From positions 1 to 64,000 of the forward strand of contig JBMZCX010000003.1 of NCBI GenBank assembly GCA_049613795.1: DNA of 64,000 nucleotides. Reading direction: 5' to 3'. This DNA comes from Thalassotalea_B sp049613795. Its GTDB lineage: Bacteria; Pseudomonadota; Gammaproteobacteria; Enterobacterales; Alteromonadaceae. Shown one piece after another: positions 47,379 through 57,402 of this stretch. The notes under the pieces are model-generated. The model saw nothing but the letters and a program-made list of their open reading frames with translations, was not told where the DNA came from and made no database searches. The stretch's first letter is position 1. Each line of letters opens with the position of its first letter. The translations under genes and the position numbers were made by a program.

Positions 47379-47408
47379 TGAGATAATTTAAGAGTAAGAA
47401 AATAAATG

Positions 47409-47438
47409 AAAGCACCAATGCTCGCGCTGGTGCTTTTT
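47409..47438 (+). terminator. Intrinsic terminator of hemL
   Basis: Nine-base stem AAAGCACCA / TGGTGCTTT followed by a run of T, 30 bases past the hemL stop. It is the clear end of the pyrB-hemL transcript. Confidence 0.85.
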
Positions 47439-47551
47439 TATACAACCCAATAACCCGCTATTGCTCAATCGAGCGTCTTACCTTGATTTATTTTTTCTAC
47501 GCACAACAAGATCGCAAACTTAATAAAAAGGGCATAAAGCCCTACAATCAG

Positions 47552-49867
47552 CTAATTGCCAAACAGCTTATCAAACCAAGATTTTTCTTTTTCTACCGTT
47601 TTTACGGGCATTAATTTCGAACAATCATACTGCAAAGCTAGACCAGACGTTATTGCTGGTAATTTAACGGTATCAGGGCATTCCTGCGCTACCGCATAGC
47701 CCGTCTCTCGCTCAAATTCAGTTAATTGCACGCCAGAGGGCATGACCTGCGTTAAGTTTTTCACGCCGTACTGTTTCATAAATTCGGCATACAATACTAA
47801 CGCACCACTACTACCGGTTAGCTTTGTTGCTTTGTTATCGTCGTTACCTACCCAAGTAGTAACTAAGGTATTTTGATCAAAACCGACATACCAAGAATCG
47901 CGCTGGTCATTAGTGGTACCTGTTTTTCCTGCCGTTTTTTTATTTTTCAAACGCCAAGATAACGACTTAGCTGTGCCTGATTTCGTCACTTCTTGCAGCG
48001 CATAGTTTAATAAGTAACTCGCCTGAGCAGAAAAGTATTGCTGCTCTTCCCGCTCAAATTGCCATATAGTTTCCCCTTGAGCTGAAATAATTTTATCAAT
48101 AGTATGACCTTCAATATAAAAACCATTTCTAGCAAGCGGTAAATAAAATTGATTCACCTGAAAAGGTGACATATTAAGCGCTCCCAGCAACATCGAAGGA
48201 CGCATCACAATATCGTCAGGATAGCCCAACAAATGAATAGCATTTGCGACATTATCTAAGCCGAGTTCCATGCCTAAATTTACTGACGGTACATTTAAAG
48301 ATCGCACTAAACTACTCAGCAGTGAGGCTTGATCAGTAAACTTGCCATTATAGTTTTTCGGTTGCCACTTTTCTTCGCCTTCAATTGCTATCGTTAATGG
48401 CTTATCTGCTAACACAGTCGCTAAATTATATTGTTGATAGCGCTCTAATGCTGAAATATATATGGCAGGTTTAATTAGCGAGCCAATAGGACGTAAGGCA
48501 TTTAATGCACGGTTAAAGCCAGCATAGCCCGCTTCTTTTGCACCAACTACTGCTTTAATTGCACCACTGTTAGTATCGGTTACCAACATTGCTGCTTGTA
48601 ATGCTTGTTGATTGTTTTTGTCTAACTTGAGTAATTGTCCACTGACCGTTTTTTCTAATAACTGCTGGGTGTAATGCGAAAACTCTGTAAAGACACGAAT
48701 ACCCGACTGTTGCTCGTTGGGTTGCAATAATTGCGACAGTTCTCGCTTAACTAACTGTAGGTAGGCAGGGTATTTTAATGTGTTTTTTGCAAAGCGACGC
48801 TGTTTTCGAACGACTAAGGGCAACTTTACCGCTTCAAGAAACTCAGTTTTAGTTAACATCTCATGTTCAAACATTAACCGTAATACTAAGTCGCGACGTT
48901 TTCTTGTTCGTTCTGGATGTCGCCACGGGTCATAATAACTTGGCCCTTTTATCACCCCAATTAATGTAGCCATTTGCCCGTAACTGAGCTGCGCAATGTT
49001 TTTACCAAAATAGAATTCTGCGGCTAAACCGAAGCCATATATCCCATTGGCATAGTGCTGCCCTAAATAAACTTCATTAATATAAGCTTCTAACAACTGG
49101 TCTTTGCTATAGCGATATTCGAGCAGCAATGCCATTATCGCTTCATTTACTTTTCGCGTAATAGTTTTATCGCGCGTTAAGTACATATTTTTAACTAGTT
49201 GCTGAGTTAACGTACTTCCCCCTTGAACTGTTCTACCCGCTTTAACATTACTATAAGCCGCCCGTAAAATGCCTAACGGAGAGACACCTGAATGAAAATA
49301 AAAGTCGCGATCTTCCACTAACAATAAGGTATCAAGCAATAATTCTGGCACCGACTGCAGCGGTACTAATACGCGATCTTCCTTATTCTCAGGAATAATT
49401 CGGTCGAGTAAAATAGGCTCTAAAACTACTTGATGTACGGGCTGATCATCAATATAGACCTGTGTAACTACGTGTTTTTTTACATCAATGGTAATCAAAT
49501 CTGCCGTTGTTACACCACCACCAAAATCAAACGGGCGACGATAAACAATTAAGCGATTTTTACTTTGTGCAAACTCACCCGACTGTTTAGGGCTTACTAC
49601 TTGCTGATAGTTATTAAGTAATAGTGATTTTTTAAGGTGAGTTAAATTAATCGCGTCACCTTGCTGAAAGCGCTCGACTTTGCCAAAAACTTGTACCGGT
49701 ATTTGCCAACGTTGCCCTTCAAACTTGTTAACAACCTTACTGTCTAAATACAAAGTATAAGCCGCTAATAAAGCAAATAATGTAATGAACGTTTTACCTA
49801 TAAAAATAAAAAATTTACGCCAAGAAATTCGCGTTCTATTAGGTTTTTTTTCTGTTTTTTTACTCAT
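47552..49867 (-). CDS. mrcB: Penicillin-binding protein 1B
   Basis: Bifunctional peptidoglycan synthase of 771 residues (E. coli PBP1B 844). One helix at about 18-40 is followed by a UB2H domain (about 50-150), which in E. coli docks LpoB. The glycosyltransferase family 51 domain has the catalytic E185 in VEDRDFYFH. The transpeptidase has SLIK (S463), SLN (S523) and KTG (648-650). The shorter N-terminal cytoplasmic tail is the main difference from E. coli. Confidence 0.96.
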   Translation of the reverse strand: MSKKTEKKPNRTRISWRKFFIFIGKTFITLFALLAAYTLYLDSKVVNKFEGQRWQIPVQVFGKVERFQQGDAINLTHLKKSLLLNNYQQVVSPKQSGEFAQSKNRLIVYRRPFDFGGGVTTADLITIDVKKHVVTQVYIDDQPVHQVVLEPILLDRIIPENKEDRVLVPLQSVPELLLDTLLLVEDRDFYFHSGVSPLGILRAAYSNVKAGRTVQGGSTLTQQLVKNMYLTRDKTITRKVNEAIMALLLEYRYSKDQLLEAYINEVYLGQHYANGIYGFGLAAEFYFGKNIAQLSYGQMATLIGVIKGPSYYDPWRHPERTRKRRDLVLRLMFEHEMLTKTEFLEAVKLPLVVRKQRRFAKNTLKYPAYLQLVKRELSQLLQPNEQQSGIRVFTEFSHYTQQLLEKTVSGQLLKLDKNNQQALQAAMLVTDTNSGAIKAVVGAKEAGYAGFNRALNALRPIGSLIKPAIYISALERYQQYNLATVLADKPLTIAIEGEEKWQPKNYNGKFTDQASLLSSLVRSLNVPSVNLGMELGLDNVANAIHLLGYPDDIVMRPSMLLGALNMSPFQVNQFYLPLARNGFYIEGHTIDKIISAQGETIWQFEREEQQYFSAQASYLLNYALQEVTKSGTAKSLSWRLKNKKTAGKTGTTNDQRDSWYVGFDQNTLVTTWVGNDDNKATKLTGSSGALVLYAEFMKQYGVKNLTQVMPSGVQLTEFERETGYAVAQECPDTVKLPAITSGLALQYDCSKLMPVKTVEKEKSWFDKLFGN

Positions 49868-50065
49868 TAAAAACTTCTATGTCTGTAATTTCATTAAAAA
49901 TAGCGCGGTTAAAGCTGCAACTAACGATTATAAAGCATTCTTTAAGGATATTTTTGAGCAAATCCCTTAATTTTTGTTATTTAATTAAATTATTTCAACT
50001 TTCTATTTGTAAATTTTGCACTTCACATATACCTTTAAATTATCAAATTATTAACATTCACTCTA

Positions 50066-50827
50066 ATGAAAATACAATTACTACTGTGCTCACTACTTTT
50101 ATTACTTCCTATTAAAGGCTTCAGCCAAGAGAAACTGACTATAGCCTTTGGTAACGCGCTTGCACCATGGGTTATTCCACAAAGCGATAGCGGTATTGTT
50201 GTAGAGCTTATTTCAGCCGCCTTAGAGCCTGTAGGTTATAAAATAGTGCCACTGTACTTTCCTTATTCAAGGCGCATAAACTCTTACCGACAAGGATTAG
50301 TTGATGTAGCTAGTGATATGAATAGCAACACCATGTCAGCCGAAGATCTAGAAGGGTTTCTGTCGGAACCCGTTTACCAATATCACAATTATTTAATTTC
50401 ATTAACTGAAAGTAATTTAACCTTTAACACCCTTGAAGACATTGGTAACCACAGCTTAATTAGCTGGCAAGGAGCAAAAGAACATTTAAGTGATCACTAT
50501 AAAAATTTAATGGACAAAAATCCAAACTACACCGAAACCCATGATCAAGCATTACAAGTTAAAATGTTATTTTTAAAGCGTTTTGATGTTGCGCAAATGG
50601 ATTTACAAATATTTAAATATTATCGAAATCAAATTCATCAAAGTGGCGGCATCAACACAAGTGCTAAAGTCGACCTTTTCCCTATTCTAGGAGCAAGCCC
50701 AAACGGTTTTTTATTTAAAGACGAAAAAATTAAAAACTTATTTGATGAACGTATAAAACAGCTTAAGACAAGTGGTGAATATCAAAAAATATTTGATAAA
50801 TATACTGTCGCCGTTAAGTCTCCTTAG
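50066..50827 (+). CDS. Periplasmic solute-binding protein, family 3
   Basis: Exported protein of 253 residues with a signal peptide (about 1-20, ending GFS-QE) and a bacterial extracellular solute-binding family 3 fold. The segments SGIVVELISAALEPVGYKI, YRQGLVDVASDMN and the final RIKQLKTSGEYQKIFDKY are typical. No permease or ATPase gene is adjacent, so it is an orphan binding protein; the ligand is unknown. Divergent from mrcB and convergent with hrpB. Confidence 0.8.
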   Translation: MKIQLLLCSLLLLLPIKGFSQEKLTIAFGNALAPWVIPQSDSGIVVELISAALEPVGYKIVPLYFPYSRRINSYRQGLVDVASDMNSNTMSAEDLEGFLSEPVYQYHNYLISLTESNLTFNTLEDIGNHSLISWQGAKEHLSDHYKNLMDKNPNYTETHDQALQVKMLFLKRFDVAQMDLQIFKYYRNQIHQSGGINTSAKVDLFPILGASPNGFLFKDEKIKNLFDERIKQLKTSGEYQKIFDKYTVAVKSP

Positions 50828-50901
50828 ACATTTAAGAACTAATTACATGCCTAATTTTCCTTATCTAACACAAACTTAAAATAAGAACAGATAATTGCTG
50901 C

Positions 50902-53415
50902 TTAGGTTTTATTCATATGCTTTTTTGTTTTATTTGTTGGTAAAGCATTAGCTGGATCATCCGGCCAAAAATGTTTGGGATATTTCGCTTTCATCTCTTT
51001 TTGCACCTCTTTATAGCTTGATTGCCAAAAACCCGCTAAATCTTGCGTTATTTGTATAGGACGTTGCGCAGGTGAAAGTAGTTCTAGCACTAATGCCACT
51101 GAGCTACTTTGATTGGTGCTACCAATAGTTGGCCCTTGCGTTAAACCATATAACTCTTGCATAGGCAATGATACTGACGGCGGTTTTTCAACTGAATAAT
51201 AAATCACACAATGCCTATTGGTAGGGCTTATGTAGCTTGTTGGAGCTAATTCATTAAACTGTTGGTGTTGCTGATAATCCAGCATGCTTAATAATTGCTG
51301 ACTAAGATTTAAGGTATTTAGCTTAGCTTTCGTTAAAATACCATCAATAAATGGCGTAAACCACAATGAAACTTGTGCTAATAAGGCTTGATCGGAAACA
51401 TCGGGTAAGTTTAATTGTGGATTAACTTTATTAAGCCAGCGCCAACGTGAAAGTAACTGTAAATCTTTAGCACTCCATTTAAGCCATTTAATACCTTGTT
51501 TATCTAACTGTTCAAGCCAAATTGCCTGCACATCAGCAGCAGCTAACGGCTGAGAACATTGAGTTTCTTTAAGTACAAGTGCGCCAATATGTACTTGTTC
51601 AGACGTGACGATCGTTTGTTTTTTCTCATCATATACGGTGTAACGGCGTTCACTTGGTGCGACCAATGACCACGCTAAAAGCTGATTTATATCAACTCCT
51701 GCCGCTAATCGCACCTGTAAGCCTTTTGAATGCTTAGCAACTTCTGCGGCAACAATAAAAGACTGAGCAGCCAAGGTGTCTTGCTCGTCAATGGTGATAC
51801 CTTTACCGTATACGGCGATAAACTCACCTTCTTGGTGACGCTTTTTAGCGACCCGCTCAGGGTATGCAATAGCCAATAACGCACCACAATAATTTAACGG
51901 TAGCTCAGCCGCCTTTTCCGCATTAACTGCTTTTGCTAAACGGTTAATTTGAGACCATAAACTTTTAAAGCGCGGGTTACTTTTCTCTTTTAACAAGAGC
52001 TGAACACGATACGTAATATCACAACTTCTGGAATAGTTAGCAGGTAAAATATCACGTTGCTCTAGTAGCGCTGCTAACATGCAAGCTAGGTACGTTAATC
52101 CCTTACAAGAGTGTTGATGTTCAAGATCTACAGCCATCAACGCCATATGTGCATAACGTGGGTGACAACTTAATTGACTGACTTTTTCGCCGTGAGCAGT
52201 TAATCGTTGCTGCGGATCTAACAACATTAAATCAATTAAGAGTTGCCAACCTTTTTCCACCGAACGTTTATTAGGAAAATCAAGTAAGTCTAGTTGTTCT
52301 AACGATTTAACGCCCCATCTAGCCGCTTCAATAAGCAATGGTAAAATATCGGCTTGTTGAATGGCTAACGCTGACTCTTGAGGCCTACGAGAAAAGTCTT
52401 CTTCACTATATAAACGAATACAATGACCTTTTGCTAAACGCCCTGCCCTCCCTGCACGCTGAATAGCCGAGTCTTTAGCAATAGTACGTAATAACAGATG
52501 ATTAGTTAGGGTATTGTCGTCAAAACACGCCACTTTTTCTAAACCACTGTCAATAACCAACGAAATACCTTCAATGGTTAAGCTAGTTTCTGCAATATTA
52601 GTGGCAAGCACTACTTTTCGTTTACCGTGCGTACTCGGCTGAATAGCTTTTTGTTGCGCGGCTAAGGGTAAAGAACCATATAGTGGACAGAGCTCAGTAT
52701 ACTCGTCTAGGCGCGGTTCAAGCTGACGCATCACAAAATGAATATCGCCACTACCCGGCAAAAAAACTAATATAGCATCTTGGAATTGTTTAAGCGCTTG
52801 TTCAATTACATTAACAGTATGTTGCCGCCAATTATTTATACTTTTAACTGGCTTATAGTCAAACGTTATTGGGTGGCTACGCCCTTCACAGCTTAAATGT
52901 TTTGCATTTGGTAAGTGTGCAAGTAATTTATCACTGGCCAACGTTGCCGACATTAATAAAAGTTTTAATTCTTCGTTTAACCCTGATTGCACATCTCGCA
53001 ATAAAGCAAAGGCGGTATCTGTTTGTAATGATCGCTCATGAAACTCGTCCATAACGACCATAGCCGTTGTGAGCATTTCAGGATCATTTTGAATGATCTG
53101 AATCAACACACCTTCGGTGATCACTTCAAGCTGAGTATTATGACTAACACAAGTATCGTCTCTTAAACGATAGCCTACACGCTGCCCGACTTTTTCACCA
53201 AGCGCTTGTGCAAGGTATTGAGCAATACTTTTTGCTGCTAAACGGCGAGGCTGTACTAAATAAATCGTTCCTGTAAGCCCCAAGTTTAGCAACCATAAAG
53301 GTACACGAGTTGACTTACCCGCGCCTGGTGGCGCGGATAATAACATTGTGTTAGTTAACTTAAGTGACGCTAAAAACTGACCACGTATCGCGTCAATAGG
53401 TAAAGCTGTGGGCAT
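50902..53415 (-). CDS. hrpB: ATP-dependent RNA helicase-like protein HrpB
   Basis: DEAH-type helicase of 837 residues. Walker A is APPGAGKST (about 28-36), motif II is DEFH at 123-126, and SATLASD is motif III. The region NIAETSLTIEGISLVIDSG and QRAGRAGRLAKG give motifs V and VI. The HrpB-specific C-terminal domain is present. Function in RNA metabolism is not well known. The frame opens at a TTG at 53430; I chose the ATG at 53415, which gives MPTALPIDAI. Confidence 0.94.
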   Translation of the reverse strand: MPTALPIDAIRGQFLASLKLTNTMLLSAPPGAGKSTRVPLWLLNLGLTGTIYLVQPRRLAAKSIAQYLAQALGEKVGQRVGYRLRDDTCVSHNTQLEVITEGVLIQIIQNDPEMLTTAMVVMDEFHERSLQTDTAFALLRDVQSGLNEELKLLLMSATLASDKLLAHLPNAKHLSCEGRSHPITFDYKPVKSINNWRQHTVNVIEQALKQFQDAILVFLPGSGDIHFVMRQLEPRLDEYTELCPLYGSLPLAAQQKAIQPSTHGKRKVVLATNIAETSLTIEGISLVIDSGLEKVACFDDNTLTNHLLLRTIAKDSAIQRAGRAGRLAKGHCIRLYSEEDFSRRPQESALAIQQADILPLLIEAARWGVKSLEQLDLLDFPNKRSVEKGWQLLIDLMLLDPQQRLTAHGEKVSQLSCHPRYAHMALMAVDLEHQHSCKGLTYLACMLAALLEQRDILPANYSRSCDITYRVQLLLKEKSNPRFKSLWSQINRLAKAVNAEKAAELPLNYCGALLAIAYPERVAKKRHQEGEFIAVYGKGITIDEQDTLAAQSFIVAAEVAKHSKGLQVRLAAGVDINQLLAWSLVAPSERRYTVYDEKKQTIVTSEQVHIGALVLKETQCSQPLAAADVQAIWLEQLDKQGIKWLKWSAKDLQLLSRWRWLNKVNPQLNLPDVSDQALLAQVSLWFTPFIDGILTKAKLNTLNLSQQLLSMLDYQQHQQFNELAPTSYISPTNRHCVIYYSVEKPPSVSLPMQELYGLTQGPTIGSTNQSSSVALVLELLSPAQRPIQITQDLAGFWQSSYKEVQKEMKAKYPKHFWPDDPANALPTNKTKKHMNKT

Positions 53416-53633
53416 ATAAAAGAGTGACAAGGTTGATCAAGAATTATTGCAACATCATATCAAATAATAGAAATATTGAATAATTAATTGAAGTAAAGTC
53501 TCGCCCCTAATTACTTTTTTACACACTAAAAGTAATGATCATTAAAGCTTGCAACTTTAAAAATTTATGCTTACTTGGCAATCATTTCAAAAGTTGTTAT
53601 CTATACTCTCCGATAAAGTAATCGAGAGTGAAT

Positions 53634-54053
53634 ATGCAATTAGCCGCACATGGAAAGTACGCCGTAAAATCTCACGGTAATATTTTAGTTGTCGATGCCC
53701 ACGGACCATTTAACGATATCACCGCGGCTGCGTACTGCGAAGACATGCATAAAGCATGTGAGAACTTTTCAGGTCAAGCTTGGGGCTTGTTGGTTACTTT
53801 TTACGGTAACAGTGTATTCACACCTGAAGCTGAGCAAGCATTAATAAAGATCACTCAATACCGCATGACGCGAGGCATGATAGCCACCGCCTGTGTCATT
53901 ATAGACAGTAGTTCTGCTGACATCCAGCAAATGCAGCTTCGTAAAATATACCAAGCGTGCAATTTAACCTTTCATGTTTTTAGCGACATTGATAGTGCGC
54001 GTATATGGTTACAAGAATTTGTTAATGAGAATACACCCGCATTAAAAGTATAA
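53634..54053 (+). CDS. Small STAS-like cytoplasmic protein
   Basis: Protein of 139 residues with no signal or helix. The alternating pattern NILVVDAHGPFNDITAAAYCEDM, WGLLVTFYGNSVFTPEAEQALI and AAC..FHVFSDIDSARIWLQEF suggests an alpha-beta STAS/SpoIIAA-like fold; this is inference. The ATG at 53634 is preferred to a GTG two codons earlier, with GAGAGTG upstream. It is convergent with pepB. Function unknown. Confidence 0.6.
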   Translation: MQLAAHGKYAVKSHGNILVVDAHGPFNDITAAAYCEDMHKACENFSGQAWGLLVTFYGNSVFTPEAEQALIKITQYRMTRGMIATACVIIDSSSADIQQMQLRKIYQACNLTFHVFSDIDSARIWLQEFVNENTPALKV

Positions 54054-54078
54054 AACGCACTAGATGTTAGTGCGCTTT
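54052..54078. terminator. Bidirectional hairpin between STAS-like gene and pepB
   Basis: Seven-base arms (CGCACTA / TAGTGCG) with A-rich sequence on one side and CTTTAT on the other, between the ends of two convergent genes 48 bases apart. It can serve both directions, though the T-tails are short. Confidence 0.6.
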
Positions 54079-54101
54079 ATACTTAACAGAGTTCACTTTA
54101 A

Positions 54102-55391
54102 TTATTGAGATAAAACAAGGTTAGCAATAGTTGCAATGCTCAAACCTGTAGCTCCTGCCGCCCATAGTTCGTTAGCGCTGCCATTATAAGCCGCAGCTAA
54201 GTCAAAGTGCAGCCATCCTTTACTATCAACAAAACGCGACAAAAATCCTGCAGCATTACTTGCGCCGCCAGGTCCGCCACCAGGAATAGGACGACTATTA
54301 GCTGTTTCAGCAAAAGATGACGGGCATTTATCTTGGTGCCATTTTGCTAGTGGTAATTGCCACAAAGGTTCATTCTCTTGAGCCGCCGCACTCTTGGCTT
54401 GTTCAGCTGCGGTAGTATCTAATGAAAACAATGCAGTATAGTCGCCACCTGTTGCCATAACGGCTGCGCCAGTTAACGTTGCCGCATCAATAATCAACGA
54501 CGGATTATTTTCACTTGCCATTAATAAACCATCGGCCAGTACAATACGGCCTTCTGCATCGGTATTGGCCACTTCACAAGTCACACCGTTTTTATAAGTT
54601 AAAATATCACCTAATTTATATGCATGGCTACTCACCATATTTTCTGCACAACATAAAATCAGCTTAACCCGCTTATTAAGCCCTTTATCTATTGCGTAAG
54701 CTAATGCCGACGTTACAACAGCAGCACCGCCCATATCGCATTTCATGCTAAACATGCCAACGCTTGATTTTAAACTGTAGCCGCCACTATCGAAAGTGAT
54801 CCCTTTACCAACCAGGCAAGTAGAAACTTCCGCTTGTTCATCACCCGTTGGGTTATAGTCAATCTCAACAATACAAGGAGGGTTAATACTGCCTTTACCT
54901 ACATTATAAACACCCACCCAGCCCTGTTGCGATAACTCTTCGCCACTAATAATTCGCGTATTTACATATTCAGGGGCTTGCGATGTTATATATTGTTGTG
55001 CTTGTTGAGCTAATAATAAAGGAGATAAATCACTCGGCGTTTGATTAGTAAGATCTCGCGCCCAAGCATAAGCCGTCATTTTTTGAGTAAGTAAGTTCAC
55101 CGTTTCAGTAGAGCCCGTAAACTTAACATTAGCCGTTTTTTTCACGCAAGAAAAGCCTAGCGCAAATGCCCATTGCCATTCAAAAGTCCAAGCTTCACCT
55201 TGAAGTGTTGCTTGCTGTACACCTAATTTTTCGATGCTACGCGCCGCTTTTTGAATTTTTTGTAAAGGCGCTAAAGTAGCTTCATCCAAATAAATATAAA
55301 TATCATCATTTACAATTTGCAAAAGATTATCGCTTTGCCACTGCGATGATGGTTTCGTCGTTGTTAAAAAAATAGTCGTTGTTAAAGACAT
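54102..55391 (-). CDS. pepB: Peptidase B, M17 leucyl aminopeptidase family
   Basis: Cytosolic aminopeptidase of 429 residues (E. coli PepB 427). The two-metal site is visible in CLVGKGITFDSGGYSLK and NTDAEGRIVLADGLL, and the C-terminal part has IIDAATLTGAA. Over its length it follows PepB closely, including DYNPTGD and LILCCAENMVS. It releases N-terminal residues from peptides. It lies 17 bases after the upstream binding-protein gene. Confidence 0.92.
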   Translation of the reverse strand: MSLTTTIFLTTTKPSSQWQSDNLLQIVNDDIYIYLDEATLAPLQKIQKAARSIEKLGVQQATLQGEAWTFEWQWAFALGFSCVKKTANVKFTGSTETVNLLTQKMTAYAWARDLTNQTPSDLSPLLLAQQAQQYITSQAPEYVNTRIISGEELSQQGWVGVYNVGKGSINPPCIVEIDYNPTGDEQAEVSTCLVGKGITFDSGGYSLKSSVGMFSMKCDMGGAAVVTSALAYAIDKGLNKRVKLILCCAENMVSSHAYKLGDILTYKNGVTCEVANTDAEGRIVLADGLLMASENNPSLIIDAATLTGAAVMATGGDYTALFSLDTTAAEQAKSAAAQENEPLWQLPLAKWHQDKCPSSFAETANSRPIPGGGPGGASNAAGFLSRFVDSKGWLHFDLAAAYNGSANELWAAGATGLSIATIANLVLSQ

Positions 55392-55408
55392 CGGTGCTAA
55401 TTTCCTTG

Positions 55409-56257
55409 TTAATTAGGTTGTAATTCAGCCAAATCTAGCCATAACTCAGCTCTATTTAATGGTGTTTTGCTTGAAAGAAATGGGTTTTTCAAATGATATA
55501 CATGACGATTTTGAGCGCTTATTTTACTTACAATTTCACCATAGTATTTATTAAAAAGACGATCAAAACTGCCGTCTTTAATTGCTCGCTCTAACCCTTC
55601 TTTAATATTAGTGGCGAGTGAGACATTATTCTTATTTACGTAGAAATAATATGCTGTTGGGTAATGAATAAGAGCTTTTTGTTCAACCACCAAGTTTTTA
55701 TCTTTATGCTTATCAAATTCACTATCTACTTCAATAACGGCCCTAGGAAAATAATCAAACCGACCATTTACTAACATGTCAAATAAACCATCGTAATCGC
55801 TGCCTTTTTCGACATAAATATCATTACTTTCTAATATTTTAGTGTCAGACCAACTATGCAGTTGTCCAGCGCTAAGCTTTTTAAATTCAGATAACTTCGA
55901 ATTTTTAGTAAATATCTCTTTATTTCCTAACGTAACTAACGCAATTCGCCAGCCATACAACCCTTTAAGCAAGGGGATTCTAATAGGTTTTAACATCGTT
56001 TCACGGGCTTTAGTAGCACCACCAGCAATAATATCAATCCCTTTATTTTGAGCAATAATTTCCAAAACCCTTAGTTTAGGAAAGCTTTTATTGTGAAAAT
56101 TAATCTTATAATTTTTATTCGGAAAATAAGATAAGGCATGTGATAAAATATCCGTAATATAGTCTTCCCTTTCACTACCATGCATAACAACCTGCTCTGC
56201 CATACAGCTATAACTGCTCAGACAAGTCATTAAGAATATTATTTTAAATAATCGCAT
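55409..56257 (-). CDS. Periplasmic solute-binding-like protein, family 3
   Basis: Exported protein of 282 residues with a signal peptide (MRLFKIIFLMTCLSSYSCMA-EQ). The fold looks like family 3 solute-binding proteins (YVEKGSDYDGLFDMLVNGRFDYFPR, then AIKDGSFDRLFNKYYGE). A GTG at 56281 would add eight residues; the ATG at 56257 gives the natural signal peptide. No transporter partner is nearby. It may be co-transcribed with pepB. Confidence 0.75.
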   Translation of the reverse strand: MRLFKIIFLMTCLSSYSCMAEQVVMHGSEREDYITDILSHALSYFPNKNYKINFHNKSFPKLRVLEIIAQNKGIDIIAGGATKARETMLKPIRIPLLKGLYGWRIALVTLGNKEIFTKNSKLSEFKKLSAGQLHSWSDTKILESNDIYVEKGSDYDGLFDMLVNGRFDYFPRAVIEVDSEFDKHKDKNLVVEQKALIHYPTAYYFYVNKNNVSLATNIKEGLERAIKDGSFDRLFNKYYGEIVSKISAQNRHVYHLKNPFLSSKTPLNRAELWLDLAELQPN

Positions 56258-56558
56258 AAAAATCCACACTAAAATTCTCACTCAAAACATGCTAGCGACA
56301 CAAGAATACGTACATTATCAATTGAAAATATTAATAAATATCACGCTAGGCTTATTTGGGCCGCTGCATTAAGTACATGGCTATTGTATTTCAGATAACG
56401 GTAATTAATATAGACCTAAATATATTATTTAATAAATTCAATTTTAATAGTGAGTATTCAATCACTTCATAGTAATTTAATTTCCATGTTTAGTTGACCA
56501 TTGTATGAGTGGTTGAAATACTAACCTCCCATTTAATGAAATTTATCATCCTGGTTAC

Positions 56559-57263
56559 ATGAAATTCAACCCCCCACTAAGTAGAGCAATATTAATCAAG
56601 CGCTATAAGCGTTTCTTAGCTGATATAACTCTTCCTGATAAATCAGTGCATATTGCACATGTAGCAAATACTGGAGCAATGAAAGGCTGCGCTGAAACTA
56701 ATGACATAGTTTGGTATAGCACTTCTGATAACCCTAAACGTAAATACCCTTTTAGTTGGGAAATCACCCACACTCAACAAGATCACTACATTTGCGTAAA
56801 CACTTTACGTGCGAATCAATTAGTTGAAGAGGCTCTTAATAACAATATCATAAAAGAATTAAGAGGTTTTAGCTCACTGCAGCGTGAAGTTAAATATGGT
56901 ACTGAGAACAGTCGCATAGACATATTATTGAAGTTCGATAATAAACCCGACACTTATATTGAAGTTAAGTCTGTAACCTTGCTAGAAAATCATATGGGCT
57001 ATTTTCCAGACGCCGTTACTACCCGAGGCCAAAAGCATTTACGAGAATTAATTGAAATGGTTGAACAAGGGTATCGTGCAGTATTATGCTTTGCTGTTCT
57101 GCACACAGGAATTAATAATGTCCAAGCGGCTAAACATATCGACCCTAAATATGCTGAATTACTCATCAATGCAATTAATAAAGGTGTCGAAGTTATTGCC
57201 TACAAAGCTGAAATATCTCCTGATGAGTTATTACTCACTAAGCCTTTAGATATCAATATATAA
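56559..57263 (+). CDS. sfsA: Sugar fermentation stimulation protein SfsA
   Basis: SfsA of 234 residues, the same length as in E. coli. It has the OB-like N-terminal part and a PD-(D/E)XK-like core (SRIDILLKFDNKPDTYIEVKSVTL) with D and ExK residues, as well as FPDAVTTRGQKHLREL. Nucleic acid binding is reported for the family, and its role is not settled. In E. coli it lies directly before dksA; here about 2.4 kb of other sequence intervenes. Confidence 0.95.
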   Translation: MKFNPPLSRAILIKRYKRFLADITLPDKSVHIAHVANTGAMKGCAETNDIVWYSTSDNPKRKYPFSWEITHTQQDHYICVNTLRANQLVEEALNNNIIKELRGFSSLQREVKYGTENSRIDILLKFDNKPDTYIEVKSVTLLENHMGYFPDAVTTRGQKHLRELIEMVEQGYRAVLCFAVLHTGINNVQAAKHIDPKYAELLINAINKGVEVIAYKAEISPDELLLTKPLDINI

Positions 57264-57402
57264 CAGGTTAAGCGCTCTGTATTGTGGCAATTTAATGTAC
57301 CTACATTCCTTGTTCTTTATTAAAACTCAACAGACCTCAACATATTCATATATAATTATGTTGTTCTTTTATTAACTCATTACTCTTTATAGGTTTTTTA
57401 TT

